Source: CAWIVH01 sp963839475
GTDB taxonomy: Bacteria; Acidobacteriota; UBA6911
Assembly: GCA_963839475.1 (NCBI GenBank)
Contig: CAWIVH010000010.1
Location: 1 to 64,000, forward strand
Reading direction: 5' to 3'
Length of the DNA: 64,000 bases
The position numbers were made by a program, and so were the translations under genes. Shown piece after piece: positions 52,714 to 61,454 of this stretch. The stretch's first letter is position 1, and the number at the start of each line of letters is the position of its first letter. The notes beneath the pieces were generated by a model. It was not told the DNA's origin. It did not search any database and saw only the letters and a list, made by a program, of their open reading frames with translations.

Positions 52714-54753
52714 CTATTTTGCCTTGCCTGCCGTCTCAGCCAGCTTGACGGCTGCACCGGCGGTTGTGCCGGTTATCGTAAACGCTCCCTTGCGATCCGG
52801 CAACAGGCAGATCAGGGTGCCGAAAATCATGACCGCAGCCCCGAACCAAACCCACCAGACCAGCGGATTGACGTAAGCCTTGATTTCATATTGCATGCCG
52901 TCACTGGAGCGGCCGGCATAGACCACGTAAAGATCCTCTTTGGGGGTGCTGTGAAGCGATACTTCCGTGGAAGACTGCCCTTCCCCGATTTTATAGAAAC
53001 GTTTTTCCGGTTTCATGGTCCGGAGCAATTTGCCGTCCTTGAAGGCTTTGAGCCAAATGATCTCGGTCTGGTAGTTGGGCGTTTCTTCCTGCCGCGCTTC
53101 CGACATCTGCAGTGTGTAATGCCCAATCTTGAGTTCATCCCCCGGGGACATCATCTGGCTGGATTCGCGGTTAAACGCGTTCCCGGTCAATCCGATGAAG
53201 ATCAACACTATCCCGAAATGAACCACGTAGCCGCCGTAACGGCGTTTGTTTTTCAGCGTCAGGTTGATCACGGCAGTCAGAGGATTCTCCCCGGTGTTTT
53301 TTGCCCGGATCCGCGTCGCGCGGAAGAATTCCTCCATGATGGTCACGGTGACGAGCATGCACAGGCTGAAGGAAATGATGGAATAAACGCTGCGCATTCC
53401 TCCTGCGACCAGAATCACCGCGGTTGCCAGCGATAAAGTTCCCGGCAACAAGAATGCTTTCCTCAGGCTGTCCAGGGATGTTTTTCGCCAGGCGAACAAA
53501 GGCCCAACTCCAGTAAGAAAGAGGAGGAAGAGCCCTATGGGAATATTGACATTGTTGAAGAACGGCGGGCCGACGGTGATTTTGCTCCCTTGAATCCACT
53601 CTGAGAGCACCGGGAACATCGTCCCCCACAGGACCGCAAAACAGGAAACCAGCAGAATGAGATTGTTGAAGAGGAATGCGCTCTCACGCGAAAGAACAGA
53701 ATCCAGTGGCCGCTCGCTCTTGAGCATCGGCAGACGGTCCAAGATCAGGTAAAGGCTGGCTCCCAGCACAGAAATCATATAGATCAGGAAGAACTTGCCG
53801 AGCTGAGAGTCGGCGAAGGCGTGCACCGAGCTCACGACGCCGCTGCGGGTGATGAAGGTCCCGAAAATGCCGAGCAGGTAAGTGATGACCACGAGCAGCA
53901 CATTCCACACCTTCAGCATTCCCTTGCGTTCCTGAACAATCACAGAGTGCAGGTAGGCGGTCCCTGTCAGCCAGGGCATGAGGGACGAATTCTCCACCGG
54001 GTCCCAACCCCAGTAGCCCCCCCAGCCCAGTTCCACATAAGCCCATTTGCCCCCCAGGATCAGCCCGGCGCCCAGAAAGAGCCAGGTCAACAGGGTCCAA
54101 CGGCGAGTCGTCCGGATCCAGGAATCTCCCAACTGCTTTGTCGCAAGGGCCCCGATACAAAATGCGAACGGGACCACAAAGCCGATAAACCCGAAGTACA
54201 GGATCGGGGGGTGGATCACCATCGCCCAGTATTGGAGCAGGGGATTCAGCCCCCTGCCGTCGGCGGGCGTAAAGTGCTGCATGGCGCCGCCGGGAAGGAC
54301 CCGCATTAGCTGGTTGAAGGGATTCGACAGGAAGATATTCAGCACGAGGAAAAAGCTCAGGTTCAGCATGAGGACGGCGATGACGTACGGCATCATGTCA
54401 CGGAACCTGTAGCGGTTCTGGAAGATCGCTATGCCGCTGAAAGCCGCGGTTACGAATACCCAAAGTAGCATGGATCCGTCATGAGCGCCCCAGAGCGCGG
54501 CAATCTTGTAAAACACAGGGAGATCGCGATTCGAGGAGTTCGCGACATGGGAAACGGAGAAATCGCTGATCAGGAGCAGGTACATCAATGTGCAGAGCGC
54601 AACAGCAATGGAAACCGTGGATGCGATGGCTGCCTTCTCGGCACTCCTCACGATCCGGTGCTGCTGTTGAGCCGCGCCGAGCAGCGATGCAAAAATGGCA
54701 TACACCGCAAGACACAGCGCCAGGAGAAGACTGAAGCTACCAAAATTGGCCAT
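52714..54753 (-). CDS. ccmF: CcmF, cytochrome c heme lyase subunit
   Basis: The 679-residue membrane protein has about 15 helices and the WWD heme-handling motif (GWGGYWGWDPVENSS, then LMPWLTGTAYLHS). It joins heme from CcmE to the cytochrome CxxCH. The gap of 145 bases to ccmH and 220 bases to ccmE contains no further gene that I can support. Confidence 0.96.
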   Translation of the reverse strand: MANFGSFSLLLALCLAVYAIFASLLGAAQQQHRIVRSAEKAAIASTVSIAVALCTLMYLLLISDFSVSHVANSSNRDLPVFYKIAALWGAHDGSMLLWVFVTAAFSGIAIFQNRYRFRDMMPYVIAVLMLNLSFFLVLNIFLSNPFNQLMRVLPGGAMQHFTPADGRGLNPLLQYWAMVIHPPILYFGFIGFVVPFAFCIGALATKQLGDSWIRTTRRWTLLTWLFLGAGLILGGKWAYVELGWGGYWGWDPVENSSLMPWLTGTAYLHSVIVQERKGMLKVWNVLLVVITYLLGIFGTFITRSGVVSSVHAFADSQLGKFFLIYMISVLGASLYLILDRLPMLKSERPLDSVLSRESAFLFNNLILLVSCFAVLWGTMFPVLSEWIQGSKITVGPPFFNNVNIPIGLFLLFLTGVGPLFAWRKTSLDSLRKAFLLPGTLSLATAVILVAGGMRSVYSIISFSLCMLVTVTIMEEFFRATRIRAKNTGENPLTAVINLTLKNKRRYGGYVVHFGIVLIFIGLTGNAFNRESSQMMSPGDELKIGHYTLQMSEARQEETPNYQTEIIWLKAFKDGKLLRTMKPEKRFYKIGEGQSSTEVSLHSTPKEDLYVVYAGRSSDGMQYEIKAYVNPLVWWVWFGAAVMIFGTLICLLPDRKGAFTITGTTAGAAVKLAETAGKAK

Positions 54754-54973
54754 GAATAACCCCTCTCAGCCATTTGCCGGCCGCGCCAGCCCGGAAAACA
54801 TTGCCGGAGCCATCAACGCGATCCCAGCTATCAAGTATAGCTTGATCCTGGAGACTCTCGGGGAGACAGGAGCATCCTGCCGCAGGCCTGAAGGTGAACC
54901 GCGGCGGAAAACGAGATCCGAGACCCTTCCCCAGATTTAAACCCGAGCGCGGAACGGAGAATTGTTCCCTGAC

Positions 54974-55381
54974 CTAGGTTCTTTTTTTCTCGTATTCCGC
55001 TTCATATTTGGATGCGCACTTGGCCTCGATCTTGCGCGCCTGGAGCACACCTTTTTGATCTACTTTGCCTTCAACTACAGCCTTAGAGCCATCCCTGAAG
55101 GTATCGGGCAGGACGTCTTTGCCAATGTAGCAGACCTTGAGGTTTTTGCCATTGTGGGTGATGACAAACTCAAGAGGCGATTTGTTCCGGTCGATCGAGC
55201 CTTCCACGACATCGCCAGCAACCTTAAGGGTTTTCCCATTCAAATCGGCCTGCTGCGCCGTATATTCTTCAACTGTGATGTAGTAGGCCTTGCTCTCCTG
55301 GAAACCCACGAAACCCAGCCAACCCAGGGCTGCCAGGACCACAAATCCCCCTACAAAGAATTTTGCCTTAGAACCGCCCAT
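54974..55381 (-). CDS. ccmE: CcmE heme chaperone, CxxxY type
   Basis: The 135-residue protein has an N-terminal membrane helix and a beta-barrel domain (KVAGDVVEGSI, DTFRDGSKAVVEG). The heme-binding residue near the end is C122 in KCASKYE with Y126, whereas E. coli-type CcmE has a histidine (HxxxY). The CxxxY form is known from archaea and some deltaproteobacteria. GGAGG lies eight bases before the ATG at 55381. It heads the ccm operon here. Confidence 0.92.
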   Translation of the reverse strand: MGGSKAKFFVGGFVVLAALGWLGFVGFQESKAYYITVEEYTAQQADLNGKTLKVAGDVVEGSIDRNKSPLEFVITHNGKNLKVCYIGKDVLPDTFRDGSKAVVEGKVDQKGVLQARKIEAKCASKYEAEYEKKRT

Positions 55382-55616
55382 GTTGCGAACCTCCAATGGC
55401 ACCGTCCCGAGTCTGGAGCTGCCTGACTCGGGGCGGAAAGCTCTCCCGATGCCTATAATGGATAGCACTTTTGCCAGGAGGAATCAATGCGGGGCCGAAA
55501 TCGCGAGAAATACCCTGCCAGCCTCTTATCCTCGCCGGAGAGAGTCTTCGACCTTCTGTCCTGACGGACTCGGAGATCCCGATTGCGAAAGTCAAAGATA
55601 GCCCTGGAGCCGACAA

Positions 55617-56468
55617 CTACTGAACTATGAATGCATTAGGACCCAGGGGTTGATTGTGCGCCACGCTCTCGATGACGATCACCCATTGCTGCATGATCGT
55701 GTTGACCTGCCCTTCGACCGTGTATATCGACTTGTAGCCATGAGGAATGGTCACTGAATCGACCGTTTTGAAATCGCCAAACATTTCCTCAATGGTGTAG
55801 ATGGTATCCCTCTGGCCGGAAGAGGCATCCGGGGTGGCTCCCATCGTGGCCGGCTGAATCATCCTGTAGCGGGATCCCACATGCCGGAAGGTCTCCGGTT
55901 CAAAATAAAGATATACCTGAATGCCGCTGTCGCCCTTCTTCATGCGGTATTTGATTTCGTGCAAGTCTTTTCCGTCGAATTTTTTTATTCCCGAATACTC
56001 CAATTTGGGCTGGCGGCCAGCGACATCCAGGAGCGCCCACGCCGTCGTCATGGTTCCACCCAGCAACCCCTCTTTTAGGAGCGAGTCATGCTGGTAAATG
56101 AAAGCCGAATAATGGGATTTCTGGCCCGGCCGGATCTGCGCGACGTTGACTTTGTTGCCGTCGAAAAGAAGCTGCTCCGATGGATAATCGAGCGCGCTGA
56201 AAAGCCACTTGACGGCAAACTTGCGCCCTTCGGATTGCACGGTGGCGGTGCCGCTCGACTGCCCGCTGGTGGGCATTCGAGAAATCGTCTGACCCTTCCC
56301 CGACATAATGCGGCTGCGAACACCGGATAGAGCTTCCGGGGCACCGATGGATGCCAAATGCCTGGCAACAACTTCTTCAGGTTTCAGTTTCGTATCTTTG
56401 GCCGGGGAAATCAGGGAAAAGAGCAGTACAGCCGGAAAGATTTGCCGCCAGATAAAATGGATTTTCAT
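55617..56468 (-). CDS. exported protein of unknown function
   Basis: The 283-residue protein has a signal peptide and a beta-rich body (RHLASIGAPEALSGVRSRIM near the N terminus, PHGYKSIYTVEGQVNT near the C terminus). It is reminiscent of lipoprotein-carrier (LolA/LolB-like) folds common in Acidobacteriota, but I cannot place it firmly. GGAG is five bases before the ATG. It lies after the ABC-2/TPR genes on the same strand and before ccmE. Confidence 0.75.
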   Translation of the reverse strand: MKIHFIWRQIFPAVLLFSLISPAKDTKLKPEEVVARHLASIGAPEALSGVRSRIMSGKGQTISRMPTSGQSSGTATVQSEGRKFAVKWLFSALDYPSEQLLFDGNKVNVAQIRPGQKSHYSAFIYQHDSLLKEGLLGGTMTTAWALLDVAGRQPKLEYSGIKKFDGKDLHEIKYRMKKGDSGIQVYLYFEPETFRHVGSRYRMIQPATMGATPDASSGQRDTIYTIEEMFGDFKTVDSVTIPHGYKSIYTVEGQVNTIMQQWVIVIESVAHNQPLGPNAFIVQ

Positions 56469-56553
56469 GGAATCTCCAAATTCAGGAATTGGATCGTGCA
56501 CAAAAATAATCGAAAAGCTCCCCAAACGTCGAAAGGGCGAGCCGTAGGCAGTG

Positions 56554-57525
56554 CTATTTCTTCGCGGGCGCTTCCCCTGTCATTGCAACCAGTTTTTCGC
56601 GGAACGCTGCTTTGTAATCGTAGGGCATGGCCAGGTACCGGACGCGCGTCAGCGGGCCGAGGGTCACAGCTCCGCTGGCCGGATCATAGAAATAGGGCGC
56701 GCCGGAAGGATCCTTGGGGATCTCGGTCAGAAATCCCGGCCGAACGAGATCCTCGAGCCTTTCAGGGCGGCGGCCGTTTGCCCTCACATACCGCTCCAGC
56801 ATGAATTCAAGCAGCCAGACATCCTCGTTCACTTGCATCGTGGCCAGGTGGTTCCAGGCGTTCTCACGCACATCGGCCCGGTCGGATTCCTGGTACTGCC
56901 GCTGCCAGAGAGCGCGTGCGGTTTCCACCGCGCCGGCTTTGGAAAGCGCCATGGCTGCCAAACTCGCCATCCACGGAGGCGCGCCCGGCACCTTTTCGGC
57001 CATCTGCCATGCCTCCGCGCATTTGGCGAATTCGCGGGTGAACCAAAAATGGATAAAGCCCTTGTCGAAATAGAAGCGCCACTCGGTTGGATGGAAGGAA
57101 ATCCCCTTATCCAGGAGACGAAGTGCCTCCGCAGGCTGCCCCGCGCCGAGCGGATCAGGCTCTGCCAGGAAGTTGCTGCCGGCACGGTAAGCATCTATAA
57201 GCCGCGGATCGAGCGAAGTCGTGATGTCCAGGAGCTTGCTGAGATTTTTATACCGAATTGGCCGGCGCGCCGCTTCTTCCCGGCGACCATAGTACTGGAT
57301 GGCGCGAATCCAGTAAAAATCAGCAAAAAGGCTGTCGTACCCGAAAGCCATGCGCCTGACCGCGTCAGCAGAAGGGAAATAGAGCAGGTCAGGACTTCCG
57401 GTTCGGCGCGACAGCGCCTCGTCCACACGGTTTTGCACAGGCCTGATGCAGAGGCTTGCCGATAAAACGATTGCGGCGGGAATCCAGGCGCCCTGCCGCA
57501 AAAGGGGTCTGAGCTGCATGGTCAT
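56554..57525 (-). CDS. TPR-like protein linked to an ABC-2 exporter
   Basis: The 323-residue protein has an N-terminal membrane helix, helical repeats (SLFADFYWIRAIQYYG, AEALRLLDKGISFHPTEWRF) and a C-terminal region with YFYDPASGAV. It overlaps the permease stop (ATGA), so it is coupled to the ABC-2 transporter. Its function is not known; a role in assembly or substrate handling is inferred from coupling. Confidence 0.8.
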   Translation of the reverse strand: MTMQLRPLLRQGAWIPAAIVLSASLCIRPVQNRVDEALSRRTGSPDLLYFPSADAVRRMAFGYDSLFADFYWIRAIQYYGRREEAARRPIRYKNLSKLLDITTSLDPRLIDAYRAGSNFLAEPDPLGAGQPAEALRLLDKGISFHPTEWRFYFDKGFIHFWFTREFAKCAEAWQMAEKVPGAPPWMASLAAMALSKAGAVETARALWQRQYQESDRADVRENAWNHLATMQVNEDVWLLEFMLERYVRANGRRPERLEDLVRPGFLTEIPKDPSGAPYFYDPASGAVTLGPLTRVRYLAMPYDYKAAFREKLVAMTGEAPAKK

Positions 57526-58313
57526 TTGAAATCCCGGTGCGAAAAAATCATGACGGCAAGCCCGAGGATGGCAGAGCAATAGAGAAATGCATAGACGGTG
57601 ATCCAAATTACGGCGACCGGATTCAACGGCTCAAAATACGCGGCGCTCTGAATCACATTTTGTCCGCCGGCAATGGCGAAGTTGCCGAAATTCGGCAGCA
57701 CATAATAAAAAAACCGGCAGAGGCCTTTCACCACCATGGAGTGTGTGAGGTTGCCGAATTCGAGCAGGTCAGGGCTGAAATGCCCGATTCCCCAGAGAAA
57801 AAGTGTGAACAGTGCGGAGAGAGCCGGGGTTGAAAAGGTCGAAAACAGCAGCGCCAGCGAAGTAGTAAGGGTCAGCGAAAGAAAAATCAGGAAGACCGCG
57901 GGCAGGATACGGATATAACTCTGGAAAGAGATCCCTCCCCTCCACATCAGAGCCAGGCAAAGCCCGATCGTCATGATCACGACGTTGACCAGCAGGGTGA
58001 AGAGCAATCCGGTAAATTTTCCCAGGATGAATTCATGGCGATGGACAGGTTTGGAAAGCAGGGCGTATATGGTCCGTTTTTCCAGCTCCTTATACACGAG
58101 ACCGATCCCTATGAAAACTGCGATCAGGGTGCCGAACACCGAAATGGCGGTCAGGCCGAGATCCACGATCACTTTCGCCTCATTTCCCAGGCTCAGCTCG
58201 CCGATGGCCAGCGAGCTCAATATCATGATGAGGGCAAAGAGAATGAGGTTGTACAGGATCTTGTCGCGGATGCATTCCCGAAAGGTGTTGCGTGCGATAG
58301 CCAGGATTCTCAT
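57522..58313 (-). CDS. ABC-2 type transporter permease
   Basis: The 263-residue permease has six membrane helices and an N-terminal ARNTFRECIRDKILYN typical of the NosY-like ABC-2 family. It pairs with the ATPase encoded 24 bases upstream. The substrate is unknown. Confidence 0.9.
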   Translation of the reverse strand: MRILAIARNTFRECIRDKILYNLILFALIMILSSLAIGELSLGNEAKVIVDLGLTAISVFGTLIAVFIGIGLVYKELEKRTIYALLSKPVHRHEFILGKFTGLLFTLLVNVVIMTIGLCLALMWRGGISFQSYIRILPAVFLIFLSLTLTTSLALLFSTFSTPALSALFTLFLWGIGHFSPDLLEFGNLTHSMVVKGLCRFFYYVLPNFGNFAIAGGQNVIQSAAYFEPLNPVAVIWITVYAFLYCSAILGLAVMIFSHRDFK

Positions 58314-58337
58314 TTTGGGTGTCCGACTTCGATCGTG

Positions 58338-59273
58338 TCAGTTTTCCTGCCGGCCGGTAACCTCATGAACAAAATAATCTTCGAGGGACGGGCGAACGGG
58401 ATTCACCGAGATGAGCTCCGCTCCACGGGACAGCGCCAGCGCCAGAAGAGCCGAAACCTGAGCCTGGTCTGCTGCGCGGAGCGCCAACCGGTCCCCCATC
58501 CGCATGGACTGCCCGCACATCCTTGATAACTCTTCGGCCAACCCGTCGGCCGTCCCCGAAAGGATGATTTCATGCTCCTGGATGCGGATGTCCAGGATCT
58601 CGTTCAAGGCGCCGGCGGCGCGGAGCTTTCCCCGGTTCATTATGGCCACGCGATCGCACAAAGCCTCCACATCGGGCAGAATGTGGGAGCTGAAAAATAC
58701 GGTTACGCCCCTGGATTTCAACGCCGAAATCACCTGGCGAACTTCGCGCCGCCCCAACGGGTCGAGCCCGGACATCGGTTCGTCGAGGAAAACGATTTCA
58801 GGATCGTTGATGATTGCCTGGGCTATTCCGATCCGCTGGATCATCCCCTTGGAAAACTTCCGCAGCTGAACTCCGCCCACATGCGGCAACCCGACTTTTT
58901 CGAGGGTTTCCTTTACCTTCCGATCCAATGCCGGACCATAAAGCCCGAAAAGATTTCCCGCGTAGCTCAGGAACTCGACCGGTGTGAGGTAGTCGTAAAA
59001 ATAGGGATTTTCGGGCAGGTAGCCAATCCGTTGATGCATCCCCACGGAACCGGTCGGCTCACCCAGGATGCGCGCCTCGCCCGAAGTCGGCCTGATCAGG
59101 TTCATAAGGATCTTCAACGTCGTGGTTTTCCCAGCACCGTTGGGCCCAAGGAAGCCGAAGACCTCCCCTTGCTCGATTTGAAGATCCAGTGCGTCCAGCG
59201 CCCTGACCGAATGCTTTTTGAAAAACCCGACCTGGAAATCCTTGGTCAACCTTTCGATCTCGATGACCGGCAT
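58338..59273 (-). CDS. ABC transporter ATPase
   Basis: The 311-residue ATPase has Walker A GPNGAGKTTT, the signature FSKGMIQRIGIAQA and Walker B IVFLDEPMSGLD, followed by a C-terminal extension of about 90 residues as in NatA-like exporters. It is the first gene of a leftward set: ATPase, permease, TPR protein and unknown exported protein. It is divergent from the hydantoinase gene. Confidence 0.94.
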   Translation of the reverse strand: MPVIEIERLTKDFQVGFFKKHSVRALDALDLQIEQGEVFGFLGPNGAGKTTTLKILMNLIRPTSGEARILGEPTGSVGMHQRIGYLPENPYFYDYLTPVEFLSYAGNLFGLYGPALDRKVKETLEKVGLPHVGGVQLRKFSKGMIQRIGIAQAIINDPEIVFLDEPMSGLDPLGRREVRQVISALKSRGVTVFFSSHILPDVEALCDRVAIMNRGKLRAAGALNEILDIRIQEHEIILSGTADGLAEELSRMCGQSMRMGDRLALRAADQAQVSALLALALSRGAELISVNPVRPSLEDYFVHEVTGRQEN

Positions 59274-59322
59274 TTGAGATCCCTTTTGATTCAGAAAGTG
59301 CGGCCAGTTCCGCCGATTCGAT

Positions 59323-59328
59323 TATAAT
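59323..59328 (+). promoter_or_regulatory. consensus -10 element just upstream of the hydantoinase-like gene
   Basis: TATAAT ends eight bases before the ATG at 59337, so RNA would begin at or next to the start codon. There is no ribosome site, and no clear -35. Confidence 0.55.
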
Positions 59329-59336
59329 GCCACGAC

Positions 59337-61325
59337 ATGCTCAAAATAGGCATCGATACAGGCGGCACATTCACCGATTTTATCATTCAAAGCGGGAAAA
59401 AGTTTCATTTCTTGAAGCTGCTCTCAACGCCGGCCAATCCTGCCCTAGCCATTCTCGAAGGGTTGCGATCACTAGCCCCGGACGGCGAATGCGAGATTCT
59501 CCACGGATCGACTGTTGCCACCAACGCGCTGCTTGAACGCAAAGGGGCGCGCACCGCTTTGATCACCACGGCAGGCTTCGAGGACGTTCTCGAGATTGGC
59601 CGCCAGAACCGCCCCAAGATCTATAGTCTTCACCCTTCCCGCCCCCGGCCGCTTGTGCCGGCATCGCGGCGCTTCGGCGTCCGCGAACGCGTCCTGCATG
59701 ACGGCTCCGTCCTGGTGCAGCTCGACAGGGCTCAATTGCCGGTCCTGGAAAGGAGGCTGCGCCGTGCCGGAGCGGAGTCCCTGGCCGTCTGCCTGCTGTT
59801 TTCCTTCGCCCATCCGTCTCACGAGAAAGCCATCGCCAGCGCACTGCGCAGTCTGGGAATTCCAATCAGCCTGAGCCACATAATTTTGCCGGAATACCGC
59901 GAGTATGAAAGAACCTCCACAACGGTAGTGAATGCCTATCTGGCGCCGATCATGGGGCGATACCTGGCCGAGCTCGAGAAAGGAATAGCGCGGGGATCGA
60001 GAACAAAGAGTCCCCGGCTGAGCGTTATGCAGTCCAACGGCGGTGCGGTATCGGCGCGCCTGGCAATCCGTGAACCGGTCCGGACCATTCTCAGCGGTCC
60101 GGCCGGGGGGGTCGTGGGTGCGTGGGAAATGGCGCGTCTCGCCGGTTTCAATCAGATCCTCACCTTTGATATGGGTGGAACCTCGACCGACGTCTCGCTG
60201 TGCGACGGGGAAATCCGGGTTACCAACGAATCGGTCGTGGCGCAATGTCCCGTGGGGGTTCCGGTCATTGACATACACACCGTCGGGGCCGGGGGCGGGT
60301 CGCTTGCGGGTATCGATGAAGGGGGAGCCCTGCGCGTAGGGCCGGAGAGCGCCGGAGCAGATCCCGGACCCATCTGCTATGGCAAGGGCAACCGCGTCAC
60401 GGTCACCGACGCTAACCTCTACCTGGGACTGCTCGATACCCGCTATCCGCTGGGAGGAACCCTTTATTTGTGTGACGATAAACTGGATGCAGAATTCCGC
60501 AAGTTGGCACGGCGAATGGGACTCCGCAGCCCTGCCGCCGCCGCCCAGGGAGTAGTGGATGTCGCCAACGCCAACATGGAGGCGGCGCTTCGGGTCATCT
60601 CGGTGGAACGCGGCCACGATCCCCGCGATTTCACCCTGGTAACATTCGGCGGCGCCGGCGGCCTGCATGCGGCAGCACTCGCATCCAGCCTGTCGATCCC
60701 GCGCGTCCTGATCCCGGCCTATCCCGGACTGCTCTCGGCCCTGGGCGTACTGCTGTCCAATACGGTCAAGGATTTCTCCCGAACCGTCATGCTGCAGTCA
60801 GGGCACCAAAGCGCCCGCGCGATGGAAAGAATCTTCCGCGAGCTTGAAATCAAAGGCCGCGCCGCAATGCGCGAAGAAGGCTATGTCCCCTCCCGCATTC
60901 GTCTCGAGCGCTGGATTGACATGCGCTACTGCGGCCAGAGCTACGAAATCAGCCTTCCCCACACCCGGCAATTCGAATCCGCCTTCCATCGCCTTCACGA
61001 GCAGCGCTACGGCTACGCGGATCCCTCGAGGGAAGCGGAGATCGTAACTCTTCGAGTGCGCGCACGGGGACTGTCGGAAAAACCGCGAATTACCAGGCAA
61101 CGGATGGGAGGAGCTGATCCATCCGCAGCAAACATTGGCGAGAAGAAAGCCCAATTCAGGGGAAAAGTGCTGCGCGCGGATCTATTTGAACGCAGCCGCC
61201 TTCGCGCCGGCAATCGGATCGTCGGACCCGCCCTGATTTTTGAGTACAGTGCAAGCACGGTCGTTCCACCGGGCTTCGCGTGCGGTGTGGATGCCTACGG
61301 CAATCTCATTCTCAGCCCCGAATAG
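59337..61325 (+). CDS. hyuA: hydantoinase/oxoprolinase subunit A-like ATPase
   Basis: The 662-residue protein shows the ASKHA-type N terminus (KIGIDTGGTFTDFII), HGSTVATNALLERKGA, the central SVMQSNGGAVSARLA, GPAGGVVGAWEMA, FDMGGTSTDVSL and GAGGGSLAG. This is a full HyuA module, which uses ATP in ring opening of hydantoins, 5-oxoproline or related compounds, normally with HyuB. No hyuB is present in the window. It appears leaderless. Confidence 0.92.
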   Translation: MLKIGIDTGGTFTDFIIQSGKKFHFLKLLSTPANPALAILEGLRSLAPDGECEILHGSTVATNALLERKGARTALITTAGFEDVLEIGRQNRPKIYSLHPSRPRPLVPASRRFGVRERVLHDGSVLVQLDRAQLPVLERRLRRAGAESLAVCLLFSFAHPSHEKAIASALRSLGIPISLSHIILPEYREYERTSTTVVNAYLAPIMGRYLAELEKGIARGSRTKSPRLSVMQSNGGAVSARLAIREPVRTILSGPAGGVVGAWEMARLAGFNQILTFDMGGTSTDVSLCDGEIRVTNESVVAQCPVGVPVIDIHTVGAGGGSLAGIDEGGALRVGPESAGADPGPICYGKGNRVTVTDANLYLGLLDTRYPLGGTLYLCDDKLDAEFRKLARRMGLRSPAAAAQGVVDVANANMEAALRVISVERGHDPRDFTLVTFGGAGGLHAAALASSLSIPRVLIPAYPGLLSALGVLLSNTVKDFSRTVMLQSGHQSARAMERIFRELEIKGRAAMREEGYVPSRIRLERWIDMRYCGQSYEISLPHTRQFESAFHRLHEQRYGYADPSREAEIVTLRVRARGLSEKPRITRQRMGGADPSAANIGEKKAQFRGKVLRADLFERSRLRAGNRIVGPALIFEYSASTVVPPGFACGVDAYGNLILSPE

Positions 61326-61454
61326 CCTTCGAACGATTCCTGAGGCCTGCCGGAAACGCGACATGCACGATGAACGGATCCACGAATGTCTTGAAGCACG
61401 AAATTGGCGTGAGCTTTCAGCCCGCCACAACGGTTCTTATCCCATCGCGGAATT

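Noticed and set aside
55368..55616. 82-residue frame before ccmE
   Set aside because: It overlaps the ccmE ribosome site and shows no coding pattern; probably leader DNA.
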